Assembly: GCA_027605045.1 (NCBI GenBank)
Contig: JAQFWX010000029.1
Coordinates: 488,815-552,814 of the forward strand
Length of the DNA: 64,000 nucleotides
DNA from: Phallus indusiatus
Taxonomy: Eukaryota > Basidiomycota > Agaricomycetes > Phallales > Phallaceae
Reading direction: 5' to 3'
How positions within the stretch are numbered: the stretch's first letter is position 1; each line of letters opens with the position of its first letter. Positions 10,187-21,716 of the stretch are shown here, piece after piece. Position numbers and translations under genes: made by a program. Under the pieces are notes generated by a model. That model was not told the DNA's origin. It did no database searches and was given only the letters and a program-made list of their open reading frames with translations.

Positions 10187-12125
10187 TTAATCGTGGACGA
10201 TGCCAGAAGGCTTTTTGATGGTCGCAATGTCCGCGCCAGGCAGTGGCCATTTCATGGCAAACTCGCGGACTTCTTGTCTGAGCTCCTTCACAGCTTTGGC
10301 ACCTGCACCATCGTCGCTGGTGGCTGCTTTCAAGAAGTCTTTCAGGAGCTTGCTTCCGGCTTCTTTCTGAAGAGTGAGAGAAACCTGGACGGCACGATGT
10401 AAGAAACCGGCGACAACTTTCATATCTTCTTCTGTGAGATTTCGTGAAGTTAATGCCGATGTTCCAATACGGATTCCACCCGGAACTTGCGCAGAAGCTA
10501 ATTTAAGAAAAGAACAAAATGTCATTGTCGCGCGCTTATGTTGATCAAACCATGAATGGCTTACCATCACCAGACACGGCGTTTTCTAATTGTTACGTTA
10601 GCCAAACTCCCACAACATGTTAACATTGGAAATACAGTCACTTACTGTTGATTGTGATATGAAGGAGATCGCAAATCTTCTCAACCTTGCTACCAGTTAA
10701 GCGCATTGGGCGGAGATCCCATAATATCAAATGGTTATCAGTCCCACTGGTCTGAAGTTTGTATCCATATTTAACCAATTCTTCGGCAAGGGCTTTGGCA
10801 TTTGCAATAACTTGCTTCGCATAGGCTTTGAAACTGGGATCGGCTACTTGCTTGAGTGCTGTAGCTACAGCTGCGATTGTCTGGGAGTAAATGGGGATCA
10901 GGGTGATAAGGAACTATCGAAGGTGAAACTAACGTTATTATGAGGTCCTCCCTGGCAAGCAGGGAAGACGGCATCATTAACTCGCTTCTCCAAATCATCA
11001 GCCTGGGAACCCTCTTTCCTGAAGAAAATCAAACCGGCACGAGGTCCACGAAGAGTCTTGTGCCTATGAAAACGGTCAGCCAATACATTACAATGCGGAA
11101 ATATTAAACCAACGTTGTAGTTGTCACAACATCACAGAAGTCGAATGCGTTGTTAAGTTCGCCAGCGGCGATCAGACCGCTGGTATGGGCAATATCTGCC
11201 ATTAAGTATGCGCCTTGTTCATCGGCTATATTCCTTAGAGCTTGGTAGTCCCAGTCTCTGGGATAAGCAGAGGCACCACAAATCAAGAGTCTAGGTTTAA
11301 AAAGACGGGCTTGAGATGCCAAGTGAGCGTAATCCACAAGCTGGGTCTTAGAATCCAACCCATAAGGCAGCGATTGGAAGTATATCGATGACGCCGTCAT
11401 CTTCTTCTTGGCCGTCTACACACGAAAAGACAATAATTCAGAACAAATAACCAATTTGATACTAAAGAAACTTACATAGTATCCGTGGGTTAAATGTCCC
11501 CCATCAGGAAGACCAAGACCCATCAGACGATCCTGCGGCTGAATCAAAGCCGTGAGAGCGGCAAAACTAGCGGGAAAGAACTAAACACAAGGCACATCCG
11601 AACAAATCGTGGACCTACTTGGCAGTCTAAAGAGAGAACAATCTGTATTCTACACGTGGCAAAACAGTGAAGCAGATAACAAAACTCACACTCCCAGAGT
11701 ACGGTTGAACGTTGACACCCCACTTTGCTGCGTCAAGGCCAAAAGCTTCAAGAGCACGCTTACGACAAAGAACTTCAAGCTCGTCAATATATTCGTTTCC
11801 TCCATAATAACGAGCTCCAGGAGACCCTCGGAGTACTTGTTGGTCAGAATCGAACCATTGGCTTGCATAGTTGCAACGCTTGTCAAGTTCTTTTCACGGC
11901 TTCTTAGTCAGAATGAGATAAAGACGAGTCGTTGAACATATACCTCCGATGCAATCAGTTCTAGACCAGTAAACTGTCGCCATGTCTCTTTATCAATGAT
12001 GTTCTGTATTTCGGGATCTGCTTCCGCCAAGGGCGTGTACAGAATCTTGTTCTGAGACACCGTCAGGTCCCCGTTTCTCAGCCAGGATGACTACTTACGA
12101 AATTCTGGGTCGAAGCAGTGGCCAT
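10187..12125 (-). CDS. SHM2: serine hydroxymethyltransferase, cytosolic type, with a one-base frameshift
   Basis: This PLP enzyme interconverts serine plus tetrahydrofolate with glycine plus methylene-THF. Nine exons: 12125-12099, 12051-11944, 11889-11690, 11580-11476, 11415-11114, 11063-10934, 10880-10646, 10585-10565 and 10497-10187. All junctions keep phase except within exon 3, where one base is missing at 11820/11821: KYSEGL is followed by LELVIM instead of the expected [10 protein letters not shown], which is present one frame over. Restoring the reading frame gives about 479 residues, the normal length. The PLP lysine is in VVTTTTHK-TLRGP (about residue 250), split by a 50 nt intron after [20 protein letters not shown] and NAVSGD are also present. 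The N terminus (MATASTQNF) has no obvious mitochondrial presequence. Exon 8 is only 21 nt. The acceptor before exon 3 is AAAAG, which is weak. It shares its promoter with the METTL18-like gene. Confidence 0.93.
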
Positions 12126-12471
12126 TGTCCTTCTAAATGATACCGAGGAAAGAGAACGAACAAAGTGGGGAGACAAAAGTCGTTGCATTGGCGCTAGTTT
12201 GGGCTAAAAAATTGAGTATTGATTGTGACTCGGTGATGACTCGGTGACATAAAAAGGCGCTCATTTAGCGGAGACGGAGATCTTTATTCCTTCAGTGTCG
12301 TCCACGAATCATGTATTTGGGTTTGAAAAAATTAGTTGCGCCACATTGAATAAATAATTACGGGTATAATCTGAAACTTGAAACATATTTTTCTTCTGCA
12401 TAAGTATTCTGGTAGATCACAATAGGTGTGAACGTTTAGGCGCCTGAAGCGGGCGCTATATCCTCCGCGGT
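12126..12471. promoter_or_regulatory. shared promoter of SHMT and METTL18-like gene
   Basis: 346 bp separate the two divergent start codons (12125 minus, 12472 plus). The interval carries the repeat GACTCGGTGATGACTCGGTGAC near 12226-12247, which includes two TGACTCG-type cores resembling Gcn4/CpcA (AP-1-like) amino-acid control sites. Co-regulation is an inference. Confidence 0.5.
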
Positions 12472-13837
12472 ATGTTCAAATTCGACTTCAACCTCAATGA
12501 ACTGGAGCTAGATGATGATCCGGCTGTTTTGAACATAATAAACCAATCGGTAAAGGATGCGGAATCTTCTGATACAAAACAAGAATCCTCTGTGTCCTTC
12601 AACGTATCTTCAATTTCAGACCTAGCACGTCACAAAAATGCTTTCTTTGGTCTTCGCGTACTAATCATTGAATTATTCAGGTTTCCACTATTCCTCCTGC
12701 AATATCTTATTCGCCTCTTAGAATATCAGTAACCTCTCGCGATTCTCATAAGAATGACCAATCCATAACATTACTTCGACGAGATCTTTTTGACGCACGG
12801 TTTCAACTTAGTTCTGAAGATTCTTTGACATCGTCTGGACAAAACCATTCCGAGGCTGGCGGTCCTAATGACACGATAACGTTTGTAGACGCGCCCTCCG
12901 ATCTCATTGCTGGAGTATATGAAGGCGGGTTAAAAACCTGGGAATGTAGTCTTGATCTAGCAGGGTATCTTGCTACCCTGGAACTCGGCTTAGACACCTC
13001 CAACAGCGATTTTGCTATTCTAGAGGTAAATTGTTCTGAAAATAGGAGTATTAGCATGCTAATATTTCGGTAGATTGGTTGTGGTACTGCTATTCCGTCA
13101 TTATACTGTTTGAAGCGTTTATTCAGCAAGCCTCCTCTTTCGAGTGGTCGGACAATAATCCATCTCCAAGATTACAATTTCGTTGTTTTAAAGCTAGTCA
13201 GTATCATTATCGTCGGATATACTCATTTTCTGACCTTACTTCAGGTAACCTTCTATAACGTAATTTTAGCGTGGTGTACGTTCTGGTCGTAATCGTTCTT
13301 CCACTCATGACTGATCGGCTGGTAGACGCATCCGCTGCATCGGAAAAATATCGTGAGACTCTGGATAAAGACGAAGAATTCCACACGGACGCAGCTCAAC
13401 TCACTACCGAGCCTGGAGAACTCCCACTAACTTCGAAATTAATCTCGGCTTTCCAGACCTCGCTTGATGAGTATCGTATCGATATCAAATTCTTAGCGGG
13501 GTCGTGGCAGGACACAAATAAATGGATATCAGAAACGGGAACCACATATTCTCTCGTCCTCTCATCAGAGACTATCTATCGGATATCTAGCTTGCCGAGT
13601 CTTATCGCCCTTTTACGAAACGCCGTCTCCCAAAAGTCAGAAGCCGATATCAGCAAAACTTCAACTTCACATACGACGTCGTTATGTCTGATAGCCGCGA
13701 AGGTCATTTATTTTGGTGTGGGCGGAGGGATTGAGAGCTTTGTCGAAGCAATTGAAAATGAAGGTGGTCATTCTGATACCGTCTTTGAGACCACGAAGGG
13801 GGTTGCTCGAAAGATTATGAAGATCAATTGGTGTTAA
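12472..13837 (+). CDS. HPM1: METTL18/HPM1-type protein histidine methyltransferase
   Basis: Exons 12472-12603, 12681-13025, 13074-13196, 13245-13275 and 13326-13837 give 380 residues with every junction in phase. The family methylates a histidine of ribosomal protein Rpl3/uL3 using S-adenosylmethionine. Diagnostic blocks are DLIAGVYEGGLKTWECSLDL (about residues 118-137) and the SAM-binding EIGCGTAIPS (159-168), which is created only by splicing out 13026-13073. IHLQDYN follows, then NVILAWY, formed by splicing a 31 nt exon, then GSW, SETIYR and CLIAAKVIYFGVGGG near the end, all in the usual order. The protein is somewhat longer than yeast Hpm1 in its N-terminal part. The first intron (77 nt, donor GTATCT) is the least certain boundary. 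The ATG at 12472 lies close to the shared promoter with SHMT. Confidence 0.88.
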
Positions 13838-13874
13838 ATATATATGTATGTATGTACATGTTGTCAATTTGATA

Positions 13875-14968
13875 TTATTCACAGTTATATTTATAATCTA
13901 ACTTAGCATTGTCATTTAACTTTACGACATATTCTCTCCAGTTTACACCGTATTCTGCCCCCCAAATATCCGCTATCAATTTTTGTGATTCCTCAGTCAC
14001 ATCTTTCCATATACCCTTGTTCCGCGTCGGATTGTCTGGAGAAGACTCCTGTTCAAGGGTGCCATTCTCCTTCGCTAAACTTTCAATTTTGCCAACCGCT
14101 GTTTCTTCTTCTTCTTCTTCAAGTTCTTGAGTATGTTGGATTATCGGGACGATCTCCAATCTATCTCCAGCCCATGTTCCACGATTAATCGGACCGCGGT
14201 AGTTCAGTGTGGTAGGATGGGGGGACCAGCAAATATATGCCAGGGCAACGTGGCCAAGCGTAATTCTGATTTTGGATTGGGGTGTAATATCATATCCTTC
14301 AAAAATCTTCTCGAACTGATCCTGTAAAACGTACAGCTTCTTTGATAAATTTCGAAGGACAAATGTTGTCCCTTTCAGATAAACTTTACAGAGATAACCG
14401 ATAACAATCTTTTCCATTGGGTTCACCTTGTACGAGCGTCCGTAATAATTATCCGGAAGAGGCAAGTTATCACCGTTGCGGTCAGGCCACTTATACTTGT
14501 CACCGTACGACTTGTACTCTTCCTCAGGAATGCTCGACGGCCAGTCATTGTCCTCTTGAGCATCACCCACACAAATAATCCGAGACCCGGCCCAGGTGCT
14601 CTTAGCAATGAGACCGTCCCGAATGCGTATAACGTGGTGTTTACCGACATGCCAAAAATGGCGACATGTTAAAGAGAAAGATATGGTATCTTCTAGATCG
14701 TCGTTGTAGTCAAGAATAATGTGAATGATTTCGACGGGAAGTTTGTTAAGCGTGAGCGACTGGTTCAAATCAAGCGACTGAGATGTATTTCTATCAGTTT
14801 TTAAATCAATGTTTGATCATTGAGCGAAATGAAAGATCCTTGTTACCGATCAGCCTCAGAGGATTCAAGCCTGAGCTTGAATAGAATCTCATTCTCTACC
14901 CATTCAATCATGAAGGTGCTACTCGCAGGCCACCTAATCAACGTTTTCAAAGCAGACCCCGCGAACAT
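13875..14968 (-). CDS. F-box-like protein, paralogue 1 (5' end shortened)
   Basis: Minus-strand exons 14968-14847 and 14790-13875 give 345 residues. Exon 2 opens with LNKLPVEIIHIILDY...FSLTCRHFWHVGKHH, an F-box-like helix pair that in other proteins docks to Skp1 of SCF ubiquitin ligases. The rest (WAGSRIICVGD, GHVALAYICWSPHP, RGPINRGTWAGDRLEIVP) matches no domain I know. The paralogue at 15842-17040 has the same intron and about the same sequence. There an ATG further upstream opens the frame; here the matching N-terminal frame (ATG SVAKQNATISF) runs into three in-frame stops, so I begin at the next ATG, 14968. This copy may therefore have lost about 40 N-terminal residues or use an unseen exon. 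The Glu run near residue 260 varies in length between copies. Confidence 0.6.
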
Positions 14969-15841
14969 TGTGAATAAGAAGTCATCTATCTCGGACCACG
15001 AATTATATATAACAAAATTTTCATGTTTGTCCAAGCTAAAACTGGTTCATTATTCAAGTTAGTCACGAGAATGAAAACTGATTGTGGCGTTCTGTTTTGC
15101 AACTGACATTGTCCAGTTTTGACCCATAATTCGATTTATCACGAATAAAGAAAGAGAGCTGTAGCTGGAAGCAAAAAAAAAACACGATGATATGCCACAA
15201 TATTGAAGCTGAAGGACGAAGTTCAAGATTTTGGATCGATTAGTAATTGCCTCGTTCGCCGAAGCGCCCAATCACCACGACATACACAGACACCGTGTCA
15301 CCACTATTACTAGTACATCCTCATATCTAAGGCTCGTCGCAACAAGCGTGCAGGGCGAACATTGTGATGTTAGCATTGGTGACAAAAATTCATGTACACG
15401 ACGATGAAAAGAAGCACTGCGGATGGACCGGCTCCTTTGAAAGTTTCACAGTCCACAGTCATCTCAGCAATGTCGTATTGTGCGTCCATAAAGAATCTCT
15501 TTTCCGTTGCTCATGAGGCGAGCATGACATCTACATACGATTCGCAGAAGCAAATTGCACGCGTCGTAGTAAGTCATTGTCTTTGCTTTAAGAGTCACTA
15601 TCCGGGTTTGCAGCCCCGCAAGAAGGCGAGCTTGTCAAAGAATCACGCTCCCATTGTCATGACGGCATGAAGTCTACGCCGAGAAGACAAAGAAAAGTCA
15701 GAGTCATAGATGATAGACATCTCCATTGTAATTTGGGGTCATTTTACGATACTCAAACAAAAACACCGAAGTGTAGTTAGTACAGTAGTAAGCATAGTTC
15801 TCTAGTAGTAGCAAGCCTGGTAATATTCACAATTATATTTA
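14969..15841. other. duplicated 5' flank plus spacer between F-box copies
   Basis: 14969 to about 15250 is homologous to the 5' exon and promoter of the second copy but carries stop codons. 15250-15841 is spacer without a recognisable gene. Confidence 0.55.
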
Positions 15842-17040
15842 TTATCTCACCCAGTATCGCCATCTGACTTTTTTTAACTCTATGGCATATTCTCTCCAGT
15901 TTGCGCCGTATTTCGCCTCCCAAATATCCTGTATCAATTCTTGGAATTCGTCAAACACATTTGTCCACCTGCCCATGTTCCCCGTCGAATTTTCCGGGAA
16001 AGAGCCCTGTTTAAGGGTGTCATTCCCCTTTGCCAAATCTTCGATTTTAGCAACCGCTTCTTCTTCTTCTTCTTCTTTAAGTTCTCGAATGTGCTCGGCT
16101 ATCGGAACCATCTCCAGTCTATCTCCGGCCCATGTTCCACGGTGAATCGGGCCAGTGTAGTCCATCATAGACGGATGGGAGGACCAGCAAATATATGCAA
16201 GAGCAACGTGGCCAAGCGTAATTTTCATTAAGGATTGGGGTGTTATATCACATCCTTCAAAAATCTTTTTCAACTGATCCTGTGCAACGTACAGTTTTTT
16301 CGATAAATTTCGAAGGACATATGTGTTCCCTAAGCGATAATATCGACAACAGTAATCCATGACAATTTTTTCCACGGGGTTTACCAACCACGAGCGTCCG
16401 TAATAATTGCGCGGAAGGGGCCAGCAATCATCGTTGCGGTCGGGCCAATCGTGCATCTGATCATACGACTTGTACTCTTCCTCGGGAATGCTAGGTGGCC
16501 AGTCACCGTCCTCTTGAGAATCACCTACGCAAATAATCCGAGACCCGGCCCAGGTTTTCTTAGCGATGAGACGGTCCCGAATGCGTATAACGTGGTGTTT
16601 GCCAATATGCCAAAAATGGCGACATGTCAAGGAAAAACATACGACATCTTCTAGATTTTCATTGAAGTCGAGAATATCATGAATAATTTCGATAGGAAGT
16701 TTCTCAAGGGTGAGCGACTGAGATGTTGCTCTATCAATTTTAAAATCACTGTTTCATTATCGGGAGATTTGAAAGATTCTCATTACCGATCGATCTCAGC
16801 GGATTGGAGCCTAGTAAATAAAACCTTTTTCTCTACCCAGCGAAGCATGTGGGCGCTGCTTGCGGGCCACCTGATTAACATCTTCAGGGTAGACCCCGCT
16901 GACCTCTCAAAAAAGAAGTCGTCTAGTTCAGACCGCGAGTCATATATCGTATATTTTTCATGTTTGTCCAAGTTGAAACTGCTTATATTATTAGTCAATG
17001 TGATAAAGCTAATTGTGATGTTTTGTCTTGCAACTGACAT
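15842..17040 (-). CDS. F-box-like protein, paralogue 2
   Basis: Exons 17040-16787 and 16730-15842 on the minus strand give 380 residues. Start MSVARQNITISF is the first ATG of an open frame that continues through LDKHEKYTIYDS... to a GTAATG donor. The intron is 56 nt, at the same place and phase as in paralogue 1. Exon 2 begins ATSQSLTLEKLPIEIIHDILDF and LTCRHFWHIGKHH, an F-box-like motif suggesting an SCF adaptor role; the C-terminal part would select targets but has no known domain. Conserved blocks shared with paralogue 1 include WAGSRIICVGDSQED, YYGRSWLVNP, LRNLSKKLYV, LGHVALAYICW and GTWAGDRLEMVP. The Glu-rich run KEEEEEEAVAK is coded by a GAA/GAG repeat. No other exon is required. Confidence 0.68.
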
Positions 17041-17501
17041 TGTCCAGAATTGGCGTGGCATACCTAATGGTAACGAGGAGCCCACGGATAGAGAAAGATT
17101 AAAGAGAGTCGTGGATGGAAGTTATTTTTTTCTTTTTAGAAATACAATGATATGCCACAGAATCGGAAGATGAGGTTTAAGATTTTGTATCGATTAATGC
17201 CTCGCGGTCGCAGTAGCCCATGGAAAAAGACAGGGTGCTGGCCGCTGTACACGCGACGCGGTCTGGCTAGCGCTTATTTCGCCGAAGCGCTCAATCATTG
17301 CGCGAAAGTAGGCTTACGTCACATGATCTCGGCCAAACGCGTGTCGGCTCTCGGGCTTTGGACACCGCGTGTGCCGCGTCGCGTCATGTCACAAAACATG
17401 CGCACAGTCCAAGCAGTCCACAATCACCACCTTGACTCTCGTCCAGGCTGAGCAAATAACTTGACCTCAATCCGGTTGTCCAAACCTTTGACCCTACAAA
17501 T
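17041..17501. other. divergent spacer between F-box copy 2 and FunK1 gene
   Basis: Likely promoters of both genes. An open frame at 17152-17451 shows no splice sites or motif and is not called. Confidence 0.45.
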
Positions 17502-20122
17502 ATGAGTGGTAGCGAAAGCTATCGAGGTTCATCTTCTGAAGGCATGTCTTCAAACACCCAATACTCTAATTCTACGCCTTTTAAATCCAATTCACGCTCA
17601 GGTCCAAGGCTCTCGGCAACGAAGGAACGACAGCTTTTAGATAACCCGGCAGTTGATCCCCAATTCGCTGAACACTTCTTCGTCGCCCTGGATACAATTC
17701 CAACCGTGGAAGATGATTCTATTGCTCAGCTAATCACGATTATTTCTTCCGCTCATGGAGAGAAAAATATCTATAACGAACTTGTTCAAATACTCGATAA
17801 GATTGCTCGACTCGTCTGCACCATTGGCTATTCCTCGTCGTCGCCGACCACACTGCCGCTTCACTTCTTGTGTTCTTATACCCAAGGACCTTCATCAAAG
17901 AATAAACAACAAACTCATCATATCGCACCTGATATTCTTGTTTTCCCACCTCTAACGGTCTCCCAAAAGTTTTTGCAAAAGGCGGAGTCAAAGAATGATG
18001 ATCCTTCAAGCTTTTCTTTGCGTTGCCCCTGGGCGGTGCTGGAATCCATAATTGAGGGCAAACCGAAGAAGAAATGGGATCATAAACAGACCGTGGATTA
18101 CCTAGAGATACTCTTGCAACATCGGCCTGACAAGACAAGTGCGCTCGGTCTGTCTTGTAACCAGTTCGGGTACCGTTTTTATTATGTAGATGCCTGCACG
18201 CAGAAAACATCAATCGTGTTTCCATGGAAGGATGGCTTGACGCCGCTCGTTCACTATGTTTATTCTTTGCATAAAATATTTACCGACAACATTCAGCGGG
18301 ACACGTCTATTCAGCTGCATGATATTACTTGGAAAAAGAGTTACAGTTCCGCGATATGGGGGATCTCTTTCAAAGGAGAAGAATACAAAATACGGTCTAT
18401 ATTCGAACGAAAGGGACTCGGAAGAAGAACCTGGATAGCTGTGGGATCAGTCAACAATTCAGACAAGGCCGTAGAAGATGTCAGATCAAAGACGACTAGT
18501 ATCCGGGTTGTGAAGGATATGTGGAGAGATAATTCAAGGAGATACGAAGAAGGGAGTCTTCTTCAGCGCATTCACGAGAAAGGATTCGTTCCTGGTATAG
18601 TTCGGCCAATCGCTGAAGGATCGTTCAATTTGAGCACTAAAAATCGGACTAAGCACCGATTGATAATGGGAAGCACCGGTCTTAGGTTGAGTGTTTGTAA
18701 AAGCGTTCTTGAATTTTTGAAAATCATGTATGATGCAATAGAAGGTATGCACGTTTTCCTGGATTATTCCTTTCGCTGTTGCTTCATATTTTTTTAGCTC
18801 ACGAAAGAGCGGTTGAACGCGGTGTTCTGCACCGAGATGTCAGCTGGTACAATGTGCTGTGCAGACCTCAGCATTATATCGGACACAAAAACGTCGTGGA
18901 CCATCCAAACATAGGAACTATCTTGTATGTGTTCGAGATTCTCGATTGTTTACTCGTTGTTCTAATTCTCTATATACAGAGCTGAACCAGACCCCCAGCC
19001 TCTTTGTTTATTGACCGACTTCGATAACGCGGCCCTTCTACAAGACGATAAAGGTCCTGGCGAGGGGACCAAAAGAACAGTGCGTACATTATTTTTTTTT
19101 AGCTCTTCAACAACTTAACCAAATATATTTCGCAGGGAACACCGATGTTCATGGCATGTGAGCTCGCATACAAAAAAATTGGTTTCAGAATTTTGCGCAT
19201 TGCAAGTCATTCGAGCCCACCCATCGTCCCTTCTCAATTTCATCTGGAAGGAGAAGTCCTCAATAAATATATCAATACTTACAAAAGAGAACGATATGAA
19301 GAGTATAACACACTATTGACATCGGTTGTTGCTGGGCATATGCCAGAAGTCGATCCATTTGCTGCCGGTAATCCCGTTCCTGCCCATCAGCCACACCATG
19401 ATGTGGAATCTATGTATTGGATAATGTTATGGTTCCTTGCGAAAGCATGGCCTACGGGAACTGAACCATATCCAGACTCCGAAGATGGTGACGCGGAATA
19501 CCAAAAAGACATATTACAAACCGTTTACTCTCGCATGATGCCAAATCATATGGCTCGTTCGGTAATAAAGCTCGTTCCATGTCCAGAAGCAGAATGGAGA
19601 GTATCATTGCATCCCGCTTTTCGATCTCTAGCAAAATTGTTGTCTGACATGGGAAGCTATATTTGTATGTGTTGGTCGCGGTTTCCAGACATGCCCTTTT
19701 GGCATTCCCACGAGGTGTTCAAACGGCTTTTACTCAAGGAAATAGTACGAATGTCAGAAGACGGAACACCGATTCCAATTCAAGGCCCTAAACCTCCATT
19801 TTCCAAAACTTCTTCCGGATCCTCTAGGATGTCGACAGGGAAGTTAGGAGGAGGGACAATGACCACACGGCTTGAAAGTTTATTAACCCCAAGTGGATCT
19901 CGGTCACAAGTAGGTGAATCTACTCAATCCAGACAATCCCGCCAAACAACGAAACGGGCTCGGTCAAATTCCGTATCGGCCAATTCAGGAGGTCTAGCTA
20001 AAAAACAACGCTCAAGCCACGAATCCGTGGCCCATGTTCCCACTGAGATCTGCAATGACGATTTTGTTTCTGTTTGCCTCCAGAATATTGAAGATGACGA
20101 TACAGCGTGGTTTGCTTTATAA
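17502..20122 (+). CDS. FunK1-type fungal protein kinase
   Basis: Exons 17502-18744, 18798-18924, 18980-19079 and 19136-20122 join in phase to 818 residues. FunK1 kinases are a fungal family greatly expanded in multicellular basidiomycetes; substrates are unknown. The catalytic loop VLHRDVSWYNVL has H426-R427-D428 and N433. The metal-binding site is D470 in TDFDNA, where the usual Gly of DFG is Asp, as is normal in this family. GTPMFMACELA forms the activation/P+1 segment and is created by splicing out 19080-19135. DVESMYWIMLWFLAKAW is the C-lobe core. The N-terminal about 330 residues carry the family's FunK1-specific extension; the C terminus is a basic Ser/Thr-rich tail with KKQRSS and KRARS. 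All catalytic residues I can check are kept, so the copy looks active. The N-terminal 40 residues are Ser-rich and probably disordered. Confidence 0.88.
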
Positions 20123-20603
20123 TTTCGGCTTCATTTGGATTTTGCGCACATTGTAAATCACACAAATGTATGTACATGTTGTAGTATACATATATGTATT
20201 GAAACAATTTAACTTTGATGCTTGACCCGGACCCTTCAAGAATAATAAAATGAGGCAACAGTGAATATCATCATCATCTGAAACAGTCTAATAAGGCCAC
20301 GATTTACCAACTTCAAGTTTCAATCACTTAGGCGTTGATACGATTCCCCAGGAGTCTGTTTGTCTTTAATATTTGTATCTTAGCGTTCAACTTATAATCG
20401 CCCGATTTAAGTTTTATTCGCACACAAAGGATATAGAAACCAAGTTATCAACATAAATGAATTGTAAATTGTGTAATATTTATGATACATGCATCTTTAA
20501 GACATGTGTCAAGTCTACTCTCAACTTTAACCGAAAGCGTTCTTCTATAAGGCGAAAGTCAGCGCAGAAATTACATATAACTAAAGAAAGACTACCAAAT
20601 GAA
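20123..20603. other. intergenic, AT-rich
   Basis: 3' flank of the kinase gene with TATATGTA runs. No gene seen. Confidence 0.5.
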
Positions 20604-21330
20604 ATGGATTCTCTTCCCAAGATGTCGCCCGCGGGTCCTCATAAAATTTTGATGGATTCATCGTCTACATTCCCAAGCGATATCAAAAGCAAATCGAAAA
20701 CCCAGACGGGAGTCCATCCAACCGCGTTTATGAGTAAACTGCTCATGGTTAGTTCTGACAGTGGTCTCCTTCCTGCTCCACGGTAACTTTTGGATCGCTC
20801 TTGGACCTTCCTTGACTTTTGTTCAAAGTCCGAACGTTCGGTGGATTGTTTTGTTAAGTCGTTTGATTTGGAATCAAGTGCGGACATGACGATGCGCAGG
20901 TTTCTGATTATGGAAGAGCGACGGGCACTGAAATCAAAAACAAGTAAGGTTTTGGTTTTGCGTTGGTGGATGAATGAGGTCTATAAAGGCGCGTTATTAA
21001 ATATTCAGAGATCATGGACAAAAAAAGTATACTTGGGATTCCTAGCCTCCATGTATTGTGGACCCTGCCTGTGGACCTAAAAATCCCCGGTTCATATGCA
21101 AATTCAACATCCTATTGCGGATTACAAGTCCATGCCCTCCACAAATATGTCTGGACTCTGCAGAAAGAATTATCATTTTGCCTCCAACTGACAATGCCAG
21201 TGCATTCAAATGTGAGCATGAAATCGCTCCCTATACTGAGACGTGTACTGAAAGCGACTTCGATAGCGATGACGCTTCTTCCTACTCGTCAGATATTGAC
21301 TTCGGCATGTGGGTAAAAAAGTACCGTTGA
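20604..21330 (+). CDS. hypothetical protein, exon fragments only
   Basis: Three stretches look exon-like but I could not fix the joints: MDSLPKMSPAGPHKILMDSS... from 20604, a basic helix MTMRRFLIMEERRALKSKTSK around 20886-20946, and a final stretch CPPQICLDSAERIIILPPTD...DSDDASSYSSDIDFGMW ending at a stop at 21328-21330. The last has the acidic Ser-rich character of a real fungal C terminus. No family is recognised. A GTTAGT donor at about 20750 and a GTAAGG donor near 20943 fit. The model is tentative and may be several unrelated open frames. Confidence 0.3.
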
Positions 21331-21716
21331 GCGAATGAAAATTCGATATCCAGGTCTGAAGAGACATCGTTGATTAGGCTGCCGTATGTCGTTAATTCCT
21401 TCTCTGCCAACGCCCATCTCACATTCGATTTGTACGAAAAACTTTGACCAAGAGGTCCTTCGCTAATATGCCCCCGGCCTTTGATGTGGACCCATTAATG
21501 ACCGCCGGTCTGCCTTTGTGGGACCAGCTGTACTCCATGCTGAGACCTAAGTGCGAATATCCACTTTGATTATAGTGCTAATCATCAATTTTTAGCATGC
21601 TTTATGACGAACCTTTTGAATATTTCCATGAACCCCGGTTTATTCTTTGCTAATATCCAATATACATAGATCCCATTTATCCGCTAGATTGATTTTCATA
21701 CACTTCACGATTTCAT
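21331..21716. other. intergenic
   Basis: Flank between the tentative hypothetical gene and the hydrolase stop. Nothing recognised. Confidence 0.45.

Larger units (their letters stand above)
13875..17205 (-). repeat. tandem segmental duplication carrying the two F-box-like genes
   Basis: The unit 13875 to about 15250 is repeated at 15842 to about 17205 in the same orientation. The match covers coding exons, the intron and upstream non-coding DNA, for example GATATGCCACA, GATTTTG.ATCGATTA and GCCTCG beyond both 5' ends. About 590 bp of unrelated sequence separates the units. This is a direct duplication of a whole gene with its promoter. Confidence 0.8.
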
